Source: Sedimentisphaerales bacterium (lineage in GTDB: Bacteria > Planctomycetota > Phycisphaerae > Sedimentisphaerales > SM23-30). From it: 64,000 nucleotides of DNA. A program made the translations under genes and the position numbers. The notes under the pieces were generated by a model. The model ran no database searches and was not told the origin of the DNA. It saw only the letters and a program-made list of their open reading frames with translations. Of this stretch, positions 1 to 8,845 are shown in pieces (the first letter of the stretch is position 1; the number at the start of each line of letters is the position of its first letter). The DNA is taken from positions 208,989-272,988 of the forward strand of contig JANQJS010000038.1 of the NCBI GenBank assembly GCA_028281535.1. Direction: 5' to 3'.

Positions 1-289
1 CATTCAATTCTGCATAGCTTGTTAAAATGTTTTGAGCATCTTGAAACATGGCATTGTCGAGGGCCGGCAATTCGGAAAAGGTTTGTTGTGCCTGGTCAAA
101 CTGTCCATCTGCCATATTTTTGATGGCTTCATGAAGTGCGTAAGATGTACTTGCGGTTTGAATCGATCCCGTGTATCGATTTTCTGCTAATGGTTCTGTA
201 CCAAACAGATAGGTGCTATTAGCTAATAATAGACTTAACAGTAGAAATGGTAATTTACAATGTTGAATAGTTACTCGACGATTATCCAT
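1..289 (-). CDS. Secreted protein of unknown function, 3' end outside window (partial)
   Basis: An open frame of 96 codons begins at the ATG complementary to 287-289 and runs off the left edge without a stop. AGGAG lies 6 bases upstream of the ATG. The start MDNRR is followed by a hydrophobic stretch (about residues 13-27, LPFLLLSLLLANS), so the product should be exported. The visible mature part (residues 45-96) is helical and repeat-like, with DGQFDQAQQTF and LPALDNAMF, resembling TPR-type repeats. A good promoter precedes it (363-390). I do not recognise the family; the function is unknown and only the N-terminal part can be judged. Confidence 0.7.
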   Translation of the reverse strand, partial: MDNRRVTIQHCKLPFLLLSLLLANSTYLFGTEPLAENRYTGSIQTASTSYALHEAIKNMADGQFDQAQQTFSELPALDNAMFQDAQNILTSYAELN

Positions 290-362
290 GTAATCTCCTG
301 TCAATAATAATCGATGGAAAATATATTGTTGTGTCTTAATGGACGTTACTTAAATTGTTACG

Positions 363-390
363 ATTATACACTTTAGAATGTTCTATGCAA
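363..390 (-). promoter_or_regulatory. Sigma70-type promoter for the partial gene at 1-289
   Basis: On the minus strand TTGCAT (385-390) and TATAAT (363-368) are separated by 16 bases. The predicted transcript starts near 356, giving a leader of about 67 bases before the ATG at 289. It lies between the stop of the LEPR-XLL gene (435) and the partial gene, so the latter probably has its own transcript. Confidence 0.55.
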
Positions 391-434
391 ATTTATATCA
401 GATCAGAGTTGATAAGTCTCATGAAAATAATATT

Positions 435-1826
435 TTAAAACGATTGAACTACAACTCCGTCTGTTCCGCTGAAGATATTGCCCTGGCTCAGAATCATTTC
501 TATACCATCCGCGGCAGTGATTGCATAAGTTTCCCCGGGAAGAGAACTACTCGATATTTCACCTTTAACGGTTACTTTTTTGATGATAGCTGTTCCTATA
601 TTATTATTTGTGGGAGCGTCGTCACCATCGCCATAGTAAAAAATGGTAGGATGTACACCTGCCGAAATACCGCTGTCTGTCATGTCACCATTGATTGTAA
701 TTTGGTTAATTGACAAATCTCCCCAGAAACTATCATCTGCAGTATAAGGTAAAAAGTCCTCGCCAACATCCAAGCCGGCTAGAAAACCACTGCGATACAC
801 GTCTGCACCAATCTTAATGGTATCTATGTCATTCAATACCGAAATGAGCGACGTGTCCATGCCCTGTTTAATACTTACAGATTCGAGAGAGCCTCCAACA
901 CGAATTACCATTAATCTGGCATCATCTAATTGAAGTTTTTCAATATCTCCTGTTGCGCTTATATTGGATTGCACAACTCGATCCTTAACTGCCATCTGTT
1001 TAATCGTATTTGTTGTTATTGTAGACTCATTAATGTCATCTTGAAAAGTAGCTTTTTGTAGCGTGCCATCGATGTTAAGCATTAATTCACTAACAGCTCT
1101 ATTTACTTTCAATTTCATCACATCTCCGGTGATATTTATGTCGCTATTGCGAATAATCCCTCCCCCCACATCAAACTTTTTAACCGTACCGCCGGAAATG
1201 AGATCGCTATTGACAATATACTTGTCAATGTCAACTGACTGGATTCCTCCGTTTGCATCGATAGATGAATCAGCAGTTAGGGATTGTTTTAAATTCATTT
1301 TGTTTAATTTACCAGTGATAACAATGACACTATTTTTTATATCACTGGCAGAATCTTTTTTGTGTCCTACAGACAATTGGTCAAGTGATCCGTTAATGGT
1401 GATATCAGCATCAAATATACCATAGGGAGCAATAACCTGGTTGATTTCTCCATTCATAGTAAACGAGTTGGTATTACCGGCTATTTTACCAAGAGATTCA
1501 ACATCTAGCTTGCCAATTTCACCTGCTTGCAATCCCCCTAAATCACCATCGATTTTTATTTGCTTTAGGTCATTCAGGTTCGTATCAATCGAGCCCACTG
1601 ATAGTGATCCATCGCCAACTTGACGGGTCATTTTGATAGTGAGCTGACTCGATGAGGAGGTTCCACTTAGAATTAAATTATCGAGTGATGGGTTCGATAT
1701 TTCCCCTGGTCCAGATAATTTAATTTCAAATAAATCACCATCAGGTTCGATACCAGTTATTGTTGCTGAAAGCAACTCGCGTCGCTCCAGAGGCTCTAGA
1801 TTGAGTAGGTTATTTTTATTATTCAT
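435..1826 (-). CDS. Secreted beta-helix-like protein with LEPR-XLL-type N-terminus
   Basis: 463 residues. The N-terminus reads NLEPLERRELLSA around residues 9-21, the hallmark of the LEPR-XLL domain found on large exported proteins of Planctomycetota; no classical long hydrophobic signal peptide is present. The rest is built from many short strands of the form I-x-I-x-G-x-L and N-S-x-I, for example ITINGSLDQL, IVITGKLNKM and VTVKGEISSS, repeated about every 20-25 residues. This fits a right-handed parallel beta-helix or solenoid on the cell surface or in the matrix. No enzyme motif is visible. A separate calcium-site-like DVGEDFLPYTADD segment lies around residues 350-362. The gene stands alone; a divergent lipoprotein gene lies upstream. 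Function unknown; the localisation is an inference from the N-terminal motif. Confidence 0.8.
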   Translation of the reverse strand: MNNKNNLLNLEPLERRELLSATITGIEPDGDLFEIKLSGPGEISNPSLDNLILSGTSSSSQLTIKMTRQVGDGSLSVGSIDTNLNDLKQIKIDGDLGGLQAGEIGKLDVESLGKIAGNTNSFTMNGEINQVIAPYGIFDADITINGSLDQLSVGHKKDSASDIKNSVIVITGKLNKMNLKQSLTADSSIDANGGIQSVDIDKYIVNSDLISGGTVKKFDVGGGIIRNSDINITGDVMKLKVNRAVSELMLNIDGTLQKATFQDDINESTITTNTIKQMAVKDRVVQSNISATGDIEKLQLDDARLMVIRVGGSLESVSIKQGMDTSLISVLNDIDTIKIGADVYRSGFLAGLDVGEDFLPYTADDSFWGDLSINQITINGDMTDSGISAGVHPTIFYYGDGDDAPTNNNIGTAIIKKVTVKGEISSSSLPGETYAITAADGIEMILSQGNIFSGTDGVVVQSF

Positions 1827-1965
1827 AAGTCATTTATCGGTCTGGAATGGACGTCAACTTAACATATACGTTAAGATCGTTACAATCCGACTAAATGGTG
1901 TAATCAATCTCATTGCATGCTCATAAACTACTTATCGGCCGGTTACTTATAACTTCAAGGATGAT

Positions 1966-1994
1966 TTGACTTTAGAAGCGTTATATCCTAAAAT
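1966..1994 (+). promoter_or_regulatory. Sigma70-type promoter for the lipoprotein gene at 2055
   Basis: TTGACT (1966-1971) and TAAAAT (1989-1994) are spaced by 17 bases, close to the sigma70 consensus. The predicted start near 2001 leaves a leader of about 55 bases containing TGGAG before the ATG at 2055. An in-frame upstream ATG at 2019 would also lie within this transcript but has no Shine-Dalgarno sequence. Confidence 0.55.
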
Positions 1995-2054
1995 ATCCTT
2001 TTACACTTAGATAGTCGTTTGAATTCTTATATTTACATTTTCTGGAGTTTCCGT

Positions 2055-2666
2055 ATGAAGTTCTGTCATTATCGCCCCGTATCATTTGTATTCGTTTTTG
2101 TATTGATTGCGAGCATAGCTGGTTGTGACAAAAAGCAAGAACCAGCTGCTGTTGATCCTACTGCAGATAATAAGATCACAGAGGTTGTCACTGAAACCCC
2201 CGCACTACCAATTGAAACAGACCCTGCGATTGATGCAATTCGTCGTATGTATATTGCCATGGCGAATAATGATTCGGATGGAATATTGAAGGTCGTAAAG
2301 CCTACTAATGATATGGAGATACTGTGGACACAAAAAGTTGATCCCGCCCGTATTGCAGATATCATTGAAGGGTATCATAAAATGCCAATCCGAGAATTGT
2401 CATTGGGCGAAACAGTGACTTTGCCAGACGGAAAATCGGGAGTTGTAGGCAAAAATAAAGTTTCAGACACACTTCGAAGCTTCATGGTTAGGCTTGGAAC
2501 CAAGATTGAAATTCCGTTTACTGTTGAACTCATTGACGGACAATGGAAAGTAATTGCAGATCAAAAAATCCAATTACTTAAAACATACAATCAGCGACGT
2601 CTTGAAAAGCTCAAAAGCATGCAAGAGTCTTCAAATACTGATAACAGTGCCGCACCAACTAATTAA
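2055..2666 (+). CDS. Putative lipoprotein, unknown function
   Basis: 203 residues from the ATG at 2055, chosen because TGGAG sits 7 bases upstream and because this start gives a proper signal peptide: basic MKFCHYR, hydrophobic core, then lipobox SIAGC near residue 23. The longer frame from 2019 would place hydrophilic and aromatic residues before the signal. After the lipid-anchored cysteine comes a low-complexity linker, then a compact domain (about residues 65-185) of the kind ending in FTVELIDGQWKVIADQK, which resembles NTF2-like or DUF-type small alpha+beta domains that end in a 'dGkWKv' strand. No catalytic motif is visible. The next gene also encodes a lipoprotein on the same strand, 110 bases downstream. 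Confidence 0.75.
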   Translation: MKFCHYRPVSFVFVFVLIASIAGCDKKQEPAAVDPTADNKITEVVTETPALPIETDPAIDAIRRMYIAMANNDSDGILKVVKPTNDMEILWTQKVDPARIADIIEGYHKMPIRELSLGETVTLPDGKSGVVGKNKVSDTLRSFMVRLGTKIEIPFTVELIDGQWKVIADQKIQLLKTYNQRRLEKLKSMQESSNTDNSAAPTN

Positions 2667-2776
2667 CATGATTTCAAGAAAATAAGAGGGCAATATTTTC
2701 TTGATTAAACTTGTTAAAGCGGCTAATAATTGAAAGCAAGGTAAGTATTATAGAAACCATGGATGGTCACTGTCCC

Positions 2777-3283
2777 ATGAAACAATTAGTCTTTTTTCTT
2801 GCTGTAACACATACTATCTTTTCAGGTTGTAACATCATTACGAAGCCTGAGCCTACAAACTCTTGTTGTCCCGATAGTTTTTATGTTCAAGAGGTCGCTG
2901 TAAATCCATCATTTACACAGTTTACAAAGTCTGTTAATGACAAATCCTACTATGATCGACTCCAAGTTTTTGTTGAGCTGCGAGATCAATTTAACGATCC
3001 GATGAAAGCAACTGGGAAATTCAGATTTGAATTATACACCTATGACAACAAACCAGCAAAGGATCATCGAGGGCTTAGAATTCCTGGCAAAGGATTACAA
3101 ACAATTGATTTGTCTGATCCAAAGGTAAATCAACAACATTGGGATAAGATTTCTGGGCATTATCAATTTGTGCTAGATATTGATCAATTACCTAATAAGA
3201 CAAAACATATTATCTTACAGGTAACGTTTCTCAATGAATCCCCCTATCGCCTGGATGATTCGTTAGAACTACCCTATCCATAA
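2777..3283 (+). CDS. Putative lipoprotein, unknown function
   Basis: 168 residues from ATG 2777. The frame is open further upstream (TTG 2711, ATG 2759), but only the 2777 start puts a signal peptide at the N-terminus: MKQLVFFLAVTHTIFSGC, with the lipobox FSGC ending at Cys18. GGATGG lies 10 bases upstream. The mature protein opens with a Cys-Cys pair (SCCPDS) and continues as an all-beta-looking domain with LQVFVELRDQFNDPMKATG and FRFELYTYD, like a C2 or Ig-type sandwich, ending in LPYP. This layout is familiar from hypothetical planctomycete lipoproteins, but I assign no function. It probably acts at the inner face of the outer membrane or at the inner membrane. Confidence 0.7.
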   Translation: MKQLVFFLAVTHTIFSGCNIITKPEPTNSCCPDSFYVQEVAVNPSFTQFTKSVNDKSYYDRLQVFVELRDQFNDPMKATGKFRFELYTYDNKPAKDHRGLRIPGKGLQTIDLSDPKVNQQHWDKISGHYQFVLDIDQLPNKTKHIILQVTFLNESPYRLDDSLELPYP

Positions 3284-3339
3284 TCAAATCGCCTTTATTT
3301 TACAATAGGTTATGTCTATTTGACCCCAAGTAAAAACGC

Positions 3340-3368
3340 TTGACCCACCTGTCTAATTAGGATAGAGT
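3340..3368 (+). promoter_or_regulatory. Candidate promoter of the hom operon
   Basis: TTGACC (3340-3345) is followed after 17 bases by TAGAGT (3363-3368), an acceptable but weak -10. The predicted transcript would have a leader of about 130 bases before hom. A second TTGACC lies at about 3319-3324. No leader peptide or known riboswitch fold was recognised in the leader. Confidence 0.4.
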
Positions 3369-3508
3369 ATAGGTTTGGATTTATTTCAGTAAGCACTTGC
3401 AGAATAAGTGATTATGAAATTGCCGAACTTCATAAATTATTAAGTTTGGGCGTGGATCTGTTTTGCATAAATTCAGGGCAGCCCTTTTACATGTAGGTAT
3501 AAGAAAAT

Positions 3509-4828
3509 ATGTCTAAAGAAAACAAAGTATCTAATATTGCTATCATTGGATTGGGGACGGTCGGTACGGGCGTGGCAAAAATTATTCAGCAAAACGCAGA
3601 ATTAATCAAGCATCGTACAGGGATTGAGCTTAATCTTACGCATGTCGTTGACAAAAATCCAGATCGACAAAACCAGGTAGATCTTCCTAGTGGTACTTTT
3701 CATGATGATATCAACAAGGTGTATAATGATTCTTCTGTTGATATCGCCGTTGAATTAATCGGTGGGACAACGATCGCAGCGGAAATCACTAAAAAACTCC
3801 TAAGCTCTGGCAAGCATGTTGTAACGGCAAACAAAGCTTTGCTGGCTGAAAAAGGTAAAGAAATATATCAGACTGCTCGTGAAAATCAAAAATGTATCGC
3901 ATTTGAAGCTAGTTGCTGTGGAGGCATTCCATTGATATGCTCGCTTCGCACAGGATTAGCGGCAAATAATATTACAGCTATGTATGGTATCGCAAATGGA
4001 ACGTGCAATTATATTCTGAGCTCAATGAGCCAGGAAGGTAAGGAATACGCTGTTGCATTAAAAGAAGCTCAGGATGCAGGCTATGCAGAAGCTGACCCAA
4101 CCTTAGATATTAATGGTGGCGATAGTGCTCATAAAATCGCCATTTTGGCTTCTATTGCTTTTGGTGTTGAAGTTGGATTTGATGATGTCATGTACCAGGG
4201 GATTGAAGAGATTACATTGACTGATATTCGTCATGCTCAAGAAATGGGATATGCGGTAAAATTACTTGCGATTGCCGAACAAACAGAACATGGTATTTCG
4301 CTTCGCGTTCATCCCTCATTTATTCATGAAGACGAACCTTTGGCGCAAGTTTCTGGTTCATTTAATGCCATGAGTATATTTGGACAGGAAGTTGGACATA
4401 CATCATATTACGGTCGTGGCGCAGGTGAACTGCCAACAGCCAGTGCGGTGGTTGCCGATATTATCGAAGCGGCACGTGGTAATTCATATGAGTTATTTTC
4501 AACGGCCCCGGGTTTTGGCCAACCTGCAAGTCCTGCGAAATTATGCCCACCAGAAAAAATTGAAAGTCGCTATTATTTACGCCTGGCCGTTGCTGACCAA
4601 CCTGGCGTATTAGCCAAAATCACTGAAATTCTAGGTAAACGTCGTATAAGTATTTCGGCATGCATTCAGCATGAAGGGCATGAAAATGAAAGCGTTCAAT
4701 TGGTGATTGTTACCCATCAAGCCTTGCAAGGTGACATGCAAGATGCGATAAACGAATTTCAAAAATTAGATGTTGTAAAAGATAAACCTGTTTGCATTCA
4801 TGTTGTAACTCCACCTGTGGATGGTTAA
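3509..4828 (+). CDS. hom: Homoserine dehydrogenase
   Basis: 439 residues, the usual length of the long, ACT-containing class. It reduces aspartate semialdehyde to homoserine with NAD(P)H, the branch point to threonine and methionine. The Rossmann motif GLGTVGTG is at residues 14-21, VTANKALLA near 104-112, the GGIPLI substrate-site segment near 138, and the ANGTCNYIL and ADPTLDINGGDSAHK catalytic segments follow. An ACT domain begins near residue 354 (YYLRLAVADQPGVLAKI), suggesting allosteric control by threonine, as known for the family. It is the first gene of an apparent operon with the ApgM-like enzyme (58 bases downstream) and lysC, so three steps of aspartate-family synthesis sit together. 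Confidence 0.96.
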   Translation: MSKENKVSNIAIIGLGTVGTGVAKIIQQNAELIKHRTGIELNLTHVVDKNPDRQNQVDLPSGTFHDDINKVYNDSSVDIAVELIGGTTIAAEITKKLLSSGKHVVTANKALLAEKGKEIYQTARENQKCIAFEASCCGGIPLICSLRTGLAANNITAMYGIANGTCNYILSSMSQEGKEYAVALKEAQDAGYAEADPTLDINGGDSAHKIAILASIAFGVEVGFDDVMYQGIEEITLTDIRHAQEMGYAVKLLAIAEQTEHGISLRVHPSFIHEDEPLAQVSGSFNAMSIFGQEVGHTSYYGRGAGELPTASAVVADIIEAARGNSYELFSTAPGFGQPASPAKLCPPEKIESRYYLRLAVADQPGVLAKITEILGKRRISISACIQHEGHENESVQLVIVTHQALQGDMQDAINEFQKLDVVKDKPVCIHVVTPPVDG

Positions 4829-4886
4829 TTTTAATTTATGAAGATAATCCAATCGAATGACTCGATTGTTTTGTGAGATAATTTCA

Positions 4887-6071
4887 ATGAAATATGTTTT
4901 AGTTATAATGGATGGTGCTGCTGATGAACCGCTAGATGAACTAGGTAGTTTAACTGCCATCGAAAAAGCAGGTATTCCCCACATAGATGCTTTATCTAAA
5001 AAAGGTCAGCAAGGAATAGTTCATACTGTGCCAAAAGGATTTTCGCCAGGTAGTGACATCGCAATTATGAGTATTTTTAGTTACGATCCAACAAAATACC
5101 ATACGGGCCGAGCACCACTTGAAGCGGCGGCACAAAATATCCAAACAAATCCAGACGAGTGGATCTTCCGATGTAATTTAATCACGGTAGCGAATGGCGA
5201 TATGCAGGATCATTCTGCTGGCCACATTGATTCCGTCCAAGGTACGCAATTAATTAATGATATAAAAAACCAATTACCTTCAAAGGAGTACACCTTTTAT
5301 CCAGGCGTAAGTTATCGCCACATTCTTGTTTATAAAGGTGAATTTCAATTAACGACGACCCCTCCTCATGATTTTCCTGGTGAACCAATTTCCAAGTATA
5401 TGCCTAAAGGAAAAGGTGCAAAACAGATTTGCGATTTAATGGAAAAAGGTGAAGAGATTCTTAGCCAGCATGAGATTAATAAGGTCCGAAGAGATCTTGG
5501 AGAAAACCCAGCTACGAATATCTGGCTTTGGGGGCAAGGCAAAAAACCTCAAATGGATGATTTTCGTCGAAAATTCGGTCTCTCAGCTGCGTTAATCACG
5601 GCTGTTGATCTTGTGAGAGGTCTTGGTAGGTTAATTGGCATGACAATCCAAGAAGTTGAAGGGGCAACTGGCTACCTTGACACGAATTATGCAGGAAAAG
5701 GACAAGCAGCAATCGACCTGCTAGAAGATAAGGATTTAGTTGTAGTGCATGTGGAAGCCCCCGATGAAGCGGGCCATGGTTGCTTGATTGATGAAAAAGT
5801 CAAAGCGATAGAGAATATTGATGAGCATGTAATTGGACCAATTGTTAAACACTTGGAAAGCCAGGATGAACCTTGGAGGATTATGGTATTGCCCGATCAT
5901 CCTACGCCTTGTAAAAAACGCGTGCATACTCGTGATGCTGTTCCTTTTATTGTTGCAGGAACAGATGTAAACCATTCACGCCATCTTGAATATAGCGAAA
6001 AAAACAGTCGTGAAACAGGATTGGTCATTGAAAAAGGCCATGAATTAATGGAATATTTTTTGAAAGGATAA
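4887..6071 (+). CDS. ApgM-family phosphoglycerate mutase-like enzyme, probable homoserine kinase
   Basis: 394 residues from ATG 4887, chosen because the family begins MKYVLVIMDGAAD; an upstream in-frame ATG at 4857 adds ten unrelated residues. It belongs to the alkaline-phosphatase superfamily, cofactor-independent phosphoglycerate mutase type A. The metal-binding MDGAADEP (8-15), the active-site serine in SPGSDIAIMS (Ser56), DHSAGHID, and HVEAPDEAGH (288-297) plus LPDHPTP are all present. A subgroup of this family has been proposed to act as homoserine kinase in bacteria lacking ThrB, on the basis of its location with homoserine dehydrogenase. Here it sits exactly between hom and lysC, which favours that role (O-phosphorylation of homoserine for threonine synthesis) over glycolysis. 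The biochemical assignment remains an inference. Confidence 0.85.
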   Translation: MKYVLVIMDGAADEPLDELGSLTAIEKAGIPHIDALSKKGQQGIVHTVPKGFSPGSDIAIMSIFSYDPTKYHTGRAPLEAAAQNIQTNPDEWIFRCNLITVANGDMQDHSAGHIDSVQGTQLINDIKNQLPSKEYTFYPGVSYRHILVYKGEFQLTTTPPHDFPGEPISKYMPKGKGAKQICDLMEKGEEILSQHEINKVRRDLGENPATNIWLWGQGKKPQMDDFRRKFGLSAALITAVDLVRGLGRLIGMTIQEVEGATGYLDTNYAGKGQAAIDLLEDKDLVVVHVEAPDEAGHGCLIDEKVKAIENIDEHVIGPIVKHLESQDEPWRIMVLPDHPTPCKKRVHTRDAVPFIVAGTDVNHSRHLEYSEKNSRETGLVIEKGHELMEYFLKG

Positions 6072-6080
6072 AGTCAATCA

Positions 6081-7307
6081 ATGGACATTGTCGTGATGAA
6101 ATTTGGCGGCACGAGTGTTGCCGATGCTGATCGCATTCGCCGTGCAGCACAAAGAGCTATCCAGGCACAAAAAAAAGGCAAACAAGTTGTGATGGTTGTT
6201 TCAGCAATGGGTAAAACAACAGATCATTTGCTAAACCTTGCCGGAGAAGTTTCCGAAAATCCCCCTCGCCGCGAACTTGATATGCTCTTAACCACTGGCG
6301 AGCAAGTAAGCATTAGTTTAATGGCTATGGCAATAAATGCTGCTGGGCAAGAGGCCATCAGTTTGACTGGCGGGCAAATTGGATTAATTACTGATGCTGT
6401 TCACGCCAAAGCACGCATTCAAAAGATTGATGCTGATCGGATACATAAAGAACTGGATTCTGGCAAAATTGTCATCGTTGCAGGATTTCAAGGTATTGAT
6501 GAAAGCGGTGAAATTACAACGATGGGACGAGGAGCATCAGACACGACAGCGGTAGCCATTGCTGCGGTTCTCAATGCTCAATTTTGTGAAATATATACAG
6601 ATGTAGATGGCATTTATACCTCTGATCCCCGAAAAGTACCCGATGCTCGCAAAATCGAACAAATCAGTTACGACGAAATGCTTGAGCTGGCCAGCTTGGG
6701 CGCGGGTGTTATGCATTCGCGAGCTATCGAATTTGGAAAAAAATATAATGTGGACATCCATGTCCGTTCTAGTTTTAGTGATAGCCAAGGAACTCTCATT
6801 ACTCACGAGGTTGAAAAAATGGAACAAATCGTCGTGTCAGGTGCGACCGTAAAAAAAGATTTAGCACAAATTGTCTTACAAGGATTGCCAAATGAACCTG
6901 GTGTTGCAGCAGATATTTTTGCTCAAGTAGCCCAGCATAATGTGATCGTGGACGATATCATACAAACCTTTGATGGTGTCGGGCAGGCAAGCTGTAGTTT
7001 TACCGTTGAGCATTCTGATTTATCCGAATGTAAAGTGGTTACCGAAAAACTAAAAAACACCTATAATATCAATGAGGTGATTTGCAAAACTCCTGTTGCA
7101 AAAGTTTCCGTCGTAGGTGTGGGGATGCGAAGTCATACTGGCGTTGCAGAAAAAATGTTTTCTGCATTGGCCCAAGCAAAGGTAAATATTAATGCTATTA
7201 CAACCAGCGAAATTAAAATCAGTTGCATAATTGATCCAGAACAAGCGAACGAAGCTCTTCAAGTCGTACACTCAGCTTTTGGACTCGAAAAAGAGCCTGG
7301 CAACTAA
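6081..7307 (+). CDS. lysC: Aspartate kinase
   Basis: 408 residues, normal for the monofunctional class. It phosphorylates aspartate, the first step to lysine, threonine and methionine. KFGGTSV at residues 7-13, TTGEQVS, GRGASDTTAVAIAA and the FCEIYTDVDGIYTSDPR segment are the kinase signature. From about residue 263 there are two ACT repeats (LPNEPGVAADIF and VGVGMRSHTGVAEKMF), the usual site of lysine and threonine feedback. Only 9 bases separate it from the ApgM-like gene, whose last codons AAAGGA provide the likely Shine-Dalgarno sequence, so translation is probably coupled. Confidence 0.96.
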   Translation: MDIVVMKFGGTSVADADRIRRAAQRAIQAQKKGKQVVMVVSAMGKTTDHLLNLAGEVSENPPRRELDMLLTTGEQVSISLMAMAINAAGQEAISLTGGQIGLITDAVHAKARIQKIDADRIHKELDSGKIVIVAGFQGIDESGEITTMGRGASDTTAVAIAAVLNAQFCEIYTDVDGIYTSDPRKVPDARKIEQISYDEMLELASLGAGVMHSRAIEFGKKYNVDIHVRSSFSDSQGTLITHEVEKMEQIVVSGATVKKDLAQIVLQGLPNEPGVAADIFAQVAQHNVIVDDIIQTFDGVGQASCSFTVEHSDLSECKVVTEKLKNTYNINEVICKTPVAKVSVVGVGMRSHTGVAEKMFSALAQAKVNINAITTSEIKISCIIDPEQANEALQVVHSAFGLEKEPGN

Positions 7308-7343
7308 CATAATGGATTATTATTACATTTAAGGATTCATCCT

Positions 7344-8429
7344 ATGAATTATGCTGTGATTATGGCAGGAGGATCAGGCAAGCGACTTTGGCCGCTGAGT
7401 CGAAAAAATCGTCCTAAACAAATTATTGATTTATTGAAAGACCAATCACTCCTTCAGCATAGTGTTGATCGAATCAAACCTATATTTTCACCTGAACAAA
7501 TTATGGTGGTTACCAACAATGAATATGCTCAAGTGGTCAGCGAACACTTGCCAGACATTCCACGCGAAAACATTATTGGTGAACCTATTGGCCGCGACAC
7601 GTCCAATGCGATCGGGCTTGCAGCTACGGTTTTAAGTAAGCGAGACCCCAGCAGCAATATGGCTGTTTTTAGTGCCGATCAGATAATCGAACCTCACGAA
7701 CCGCTTATTGAGGCCATCCAGAGAGCTTTTGAATTTCTTGAAAAGAGACCCGAAGCATTATTCACTTTTGGTATTAAAGCAAGTTATGCTCACACTGGCC
7801 TAGGGTATCTTAAAAAAGGTGAAGAGTCAGATATTCTGCCAGGTGTATTTCCTGTTGATGCGTTTAAAGAAAAACCGAATAAAAATACTGCAAGTGCCTA
7901 TATTCGCAGTGGCGACTATTGTTGGAATAGTGGTATGTTTGTATGGAAAACGTCTACTATTTTAAAACAGATTGATCGATTTCTTCCTCATAATTCCGAA
8001 CGGCTGGATTTTATTGGCCATAGTTATGGTAGCCCTGAATGGGACAAGGTTCTTAACAGCGAATTCGGAAAATTAGAAAAAATCAGTATCGACTATGGTG
8101 TTATGGAGCGAGCAAAAGATGTTTATATGTGCCAGCTTGATTGTCACTGGGAAGACGTTGGTTCTTATGAAACATTATCTGAAACCATTGGAATTCTGGA
8201 TGAACATAAAAATAGCACCGTATTGAAATCAACGTATCAACAGATCAATAGTTTTAATAACATTATTATTAGTGGTTCTGAAAAACACCTTATAGCGACT
8301 ATTAACGTTGATGATCTGGTAGTCGTCCATACATCAGATGCTACCTTAATTTGTCATAGAGACGAAACTGACCGGCTGAAGGAACTCATTGATAAAATCC
8401 ACGAAGCAGATTTAAGTCAATTTACATAA
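7344..8429 (+). CDS. manC: Mannose-1-phosphate guanylyltransferase
   Basis: 361 residues, the length of the single-domain enzyme without the phosphomannose isomerase cupin. It makes GDP-mannose from GTP and mannose 1-phosphate for glycan synthesis. The pyrophosphorylase signature MAGGSGKRLWPLSRKNRPKQ is at residues 8-27, followed by GEPIGRDTSNAIGLAA, FKEKP, YCWNSGMFVWK, YGVMERA and HWEDVGSYETL, which together identify the ManC/RfbM family. AAGGA precedes the ATG. The stop codon overlaps the ruvX ATG by one base (TAATG), so the two are translationally coupled although functionally unrelated. Confidence 0.93.
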   Translation: MNYAVIMAGGSGKRLWPLSRKNRPKQIIDLLKDQSLLQHSVDRIKPIFSPEQIMVVTNNEYAQVVSEHLPDIPRENIIGEPIGRDTSNAIGLAATVLSKRDPSSNMAVFSADQIIEPHEPLIEAIQRAFEFLEKRPEALFTFGIKASYAHTGLGYLKKGEESDILPGVFPVDAFKEKPNKNTASAYIRSGDYCWNSGMFVWKTSTILKQIDRFLPHNSERLDFIGHSYGSPEWDKVLNSEFGKLEKISIDYGVMERAKDVYMCQLDCHWEDVGSYETLSETIGILDEHKNSTVLKSTYQQINSFNNIIISGSEKHLIATINVDDLVVVHTSDATLICHRDETDRLKELIDKIHEADLSQFT

Positions 8430-8845
8430 TGCGATATTTAGCTATTGATTTTGGATTAAGAAGAGTGGGGTTTGCTATTTGTGACCGTGAACATATTATT
8501 GTTTCGCCTTTATGTCAGATCCAGTGCCATGCTAAAGAATTAACAAAAACCATTGAACAAATAAAGATTATTGTAAATGACAATGATGTTGATGCCTTTG
8601 TTGTTGGCTTACCAATAAATATGGATGATTCTGAGGGGGATCAGGCAAAAGTCACGCGGCAATTTGCTCAGAAACTTAATGAGGCGATACCCTTGCCATT
8701 ATATTTCCAAGATGAAAGGTTGAGTAGTGCCGCAGCAGATGATATGCTGTCGGATACCGGACTCTCTAAAAAAGAGCAAAAGCAAAAGCGAGATATGCTT
8801 GCGGCCTGTGATATTTTGAGAGAATTTTTAGATAGACAAACATGA
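8429..8845 (+). CDS. ruvX: Putative pre-16S rRNA nuclease, YqgF/RuvX family
   Basis: 138 residues, normal for the family. The RNase H-like fold is recognised from YLAIDFGLRRVGFAICD at residues 3-19 (first catalytic Asp), AFVVGLPINMDDSEG in the middle (VGLP signature) and YFQDERLSSAAADDML (conserved DER). Members process the 5' end of 16S rRNA precursor; the older name is Holliday junction resolvase-like protein. It overlaps manC by one base and tatC by four (ATGA), placing it in the middle of a tightly coupled run. Confidence 0.92.
   Translation: MRYLAIDFGLRRVGFAICDREHIIVSPLCQIQCHAKELTKTIEQIKIIVNDNDVDAFVVGLPINMDDSEGDQAKVTRQFAQKLNEAIPLPLYFQDERLSSAAADDMLSDTGLSKKEQKQKRDMLAACDILREFLDRQT

Noticed and set aside
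378..713. 111-codon plus-strand frame overlapping the 3' end of the LEPR-XLL gene
   Set aside because: Antisense to a long gene with clear domain structure, no ribosome site and no recognisable protein pattern.
3284..3508. Possible riboswitch in the hom leader
   Set aside because: I could not build a convincing multi-stem structure or match a known threonine, lysine or SAM element.
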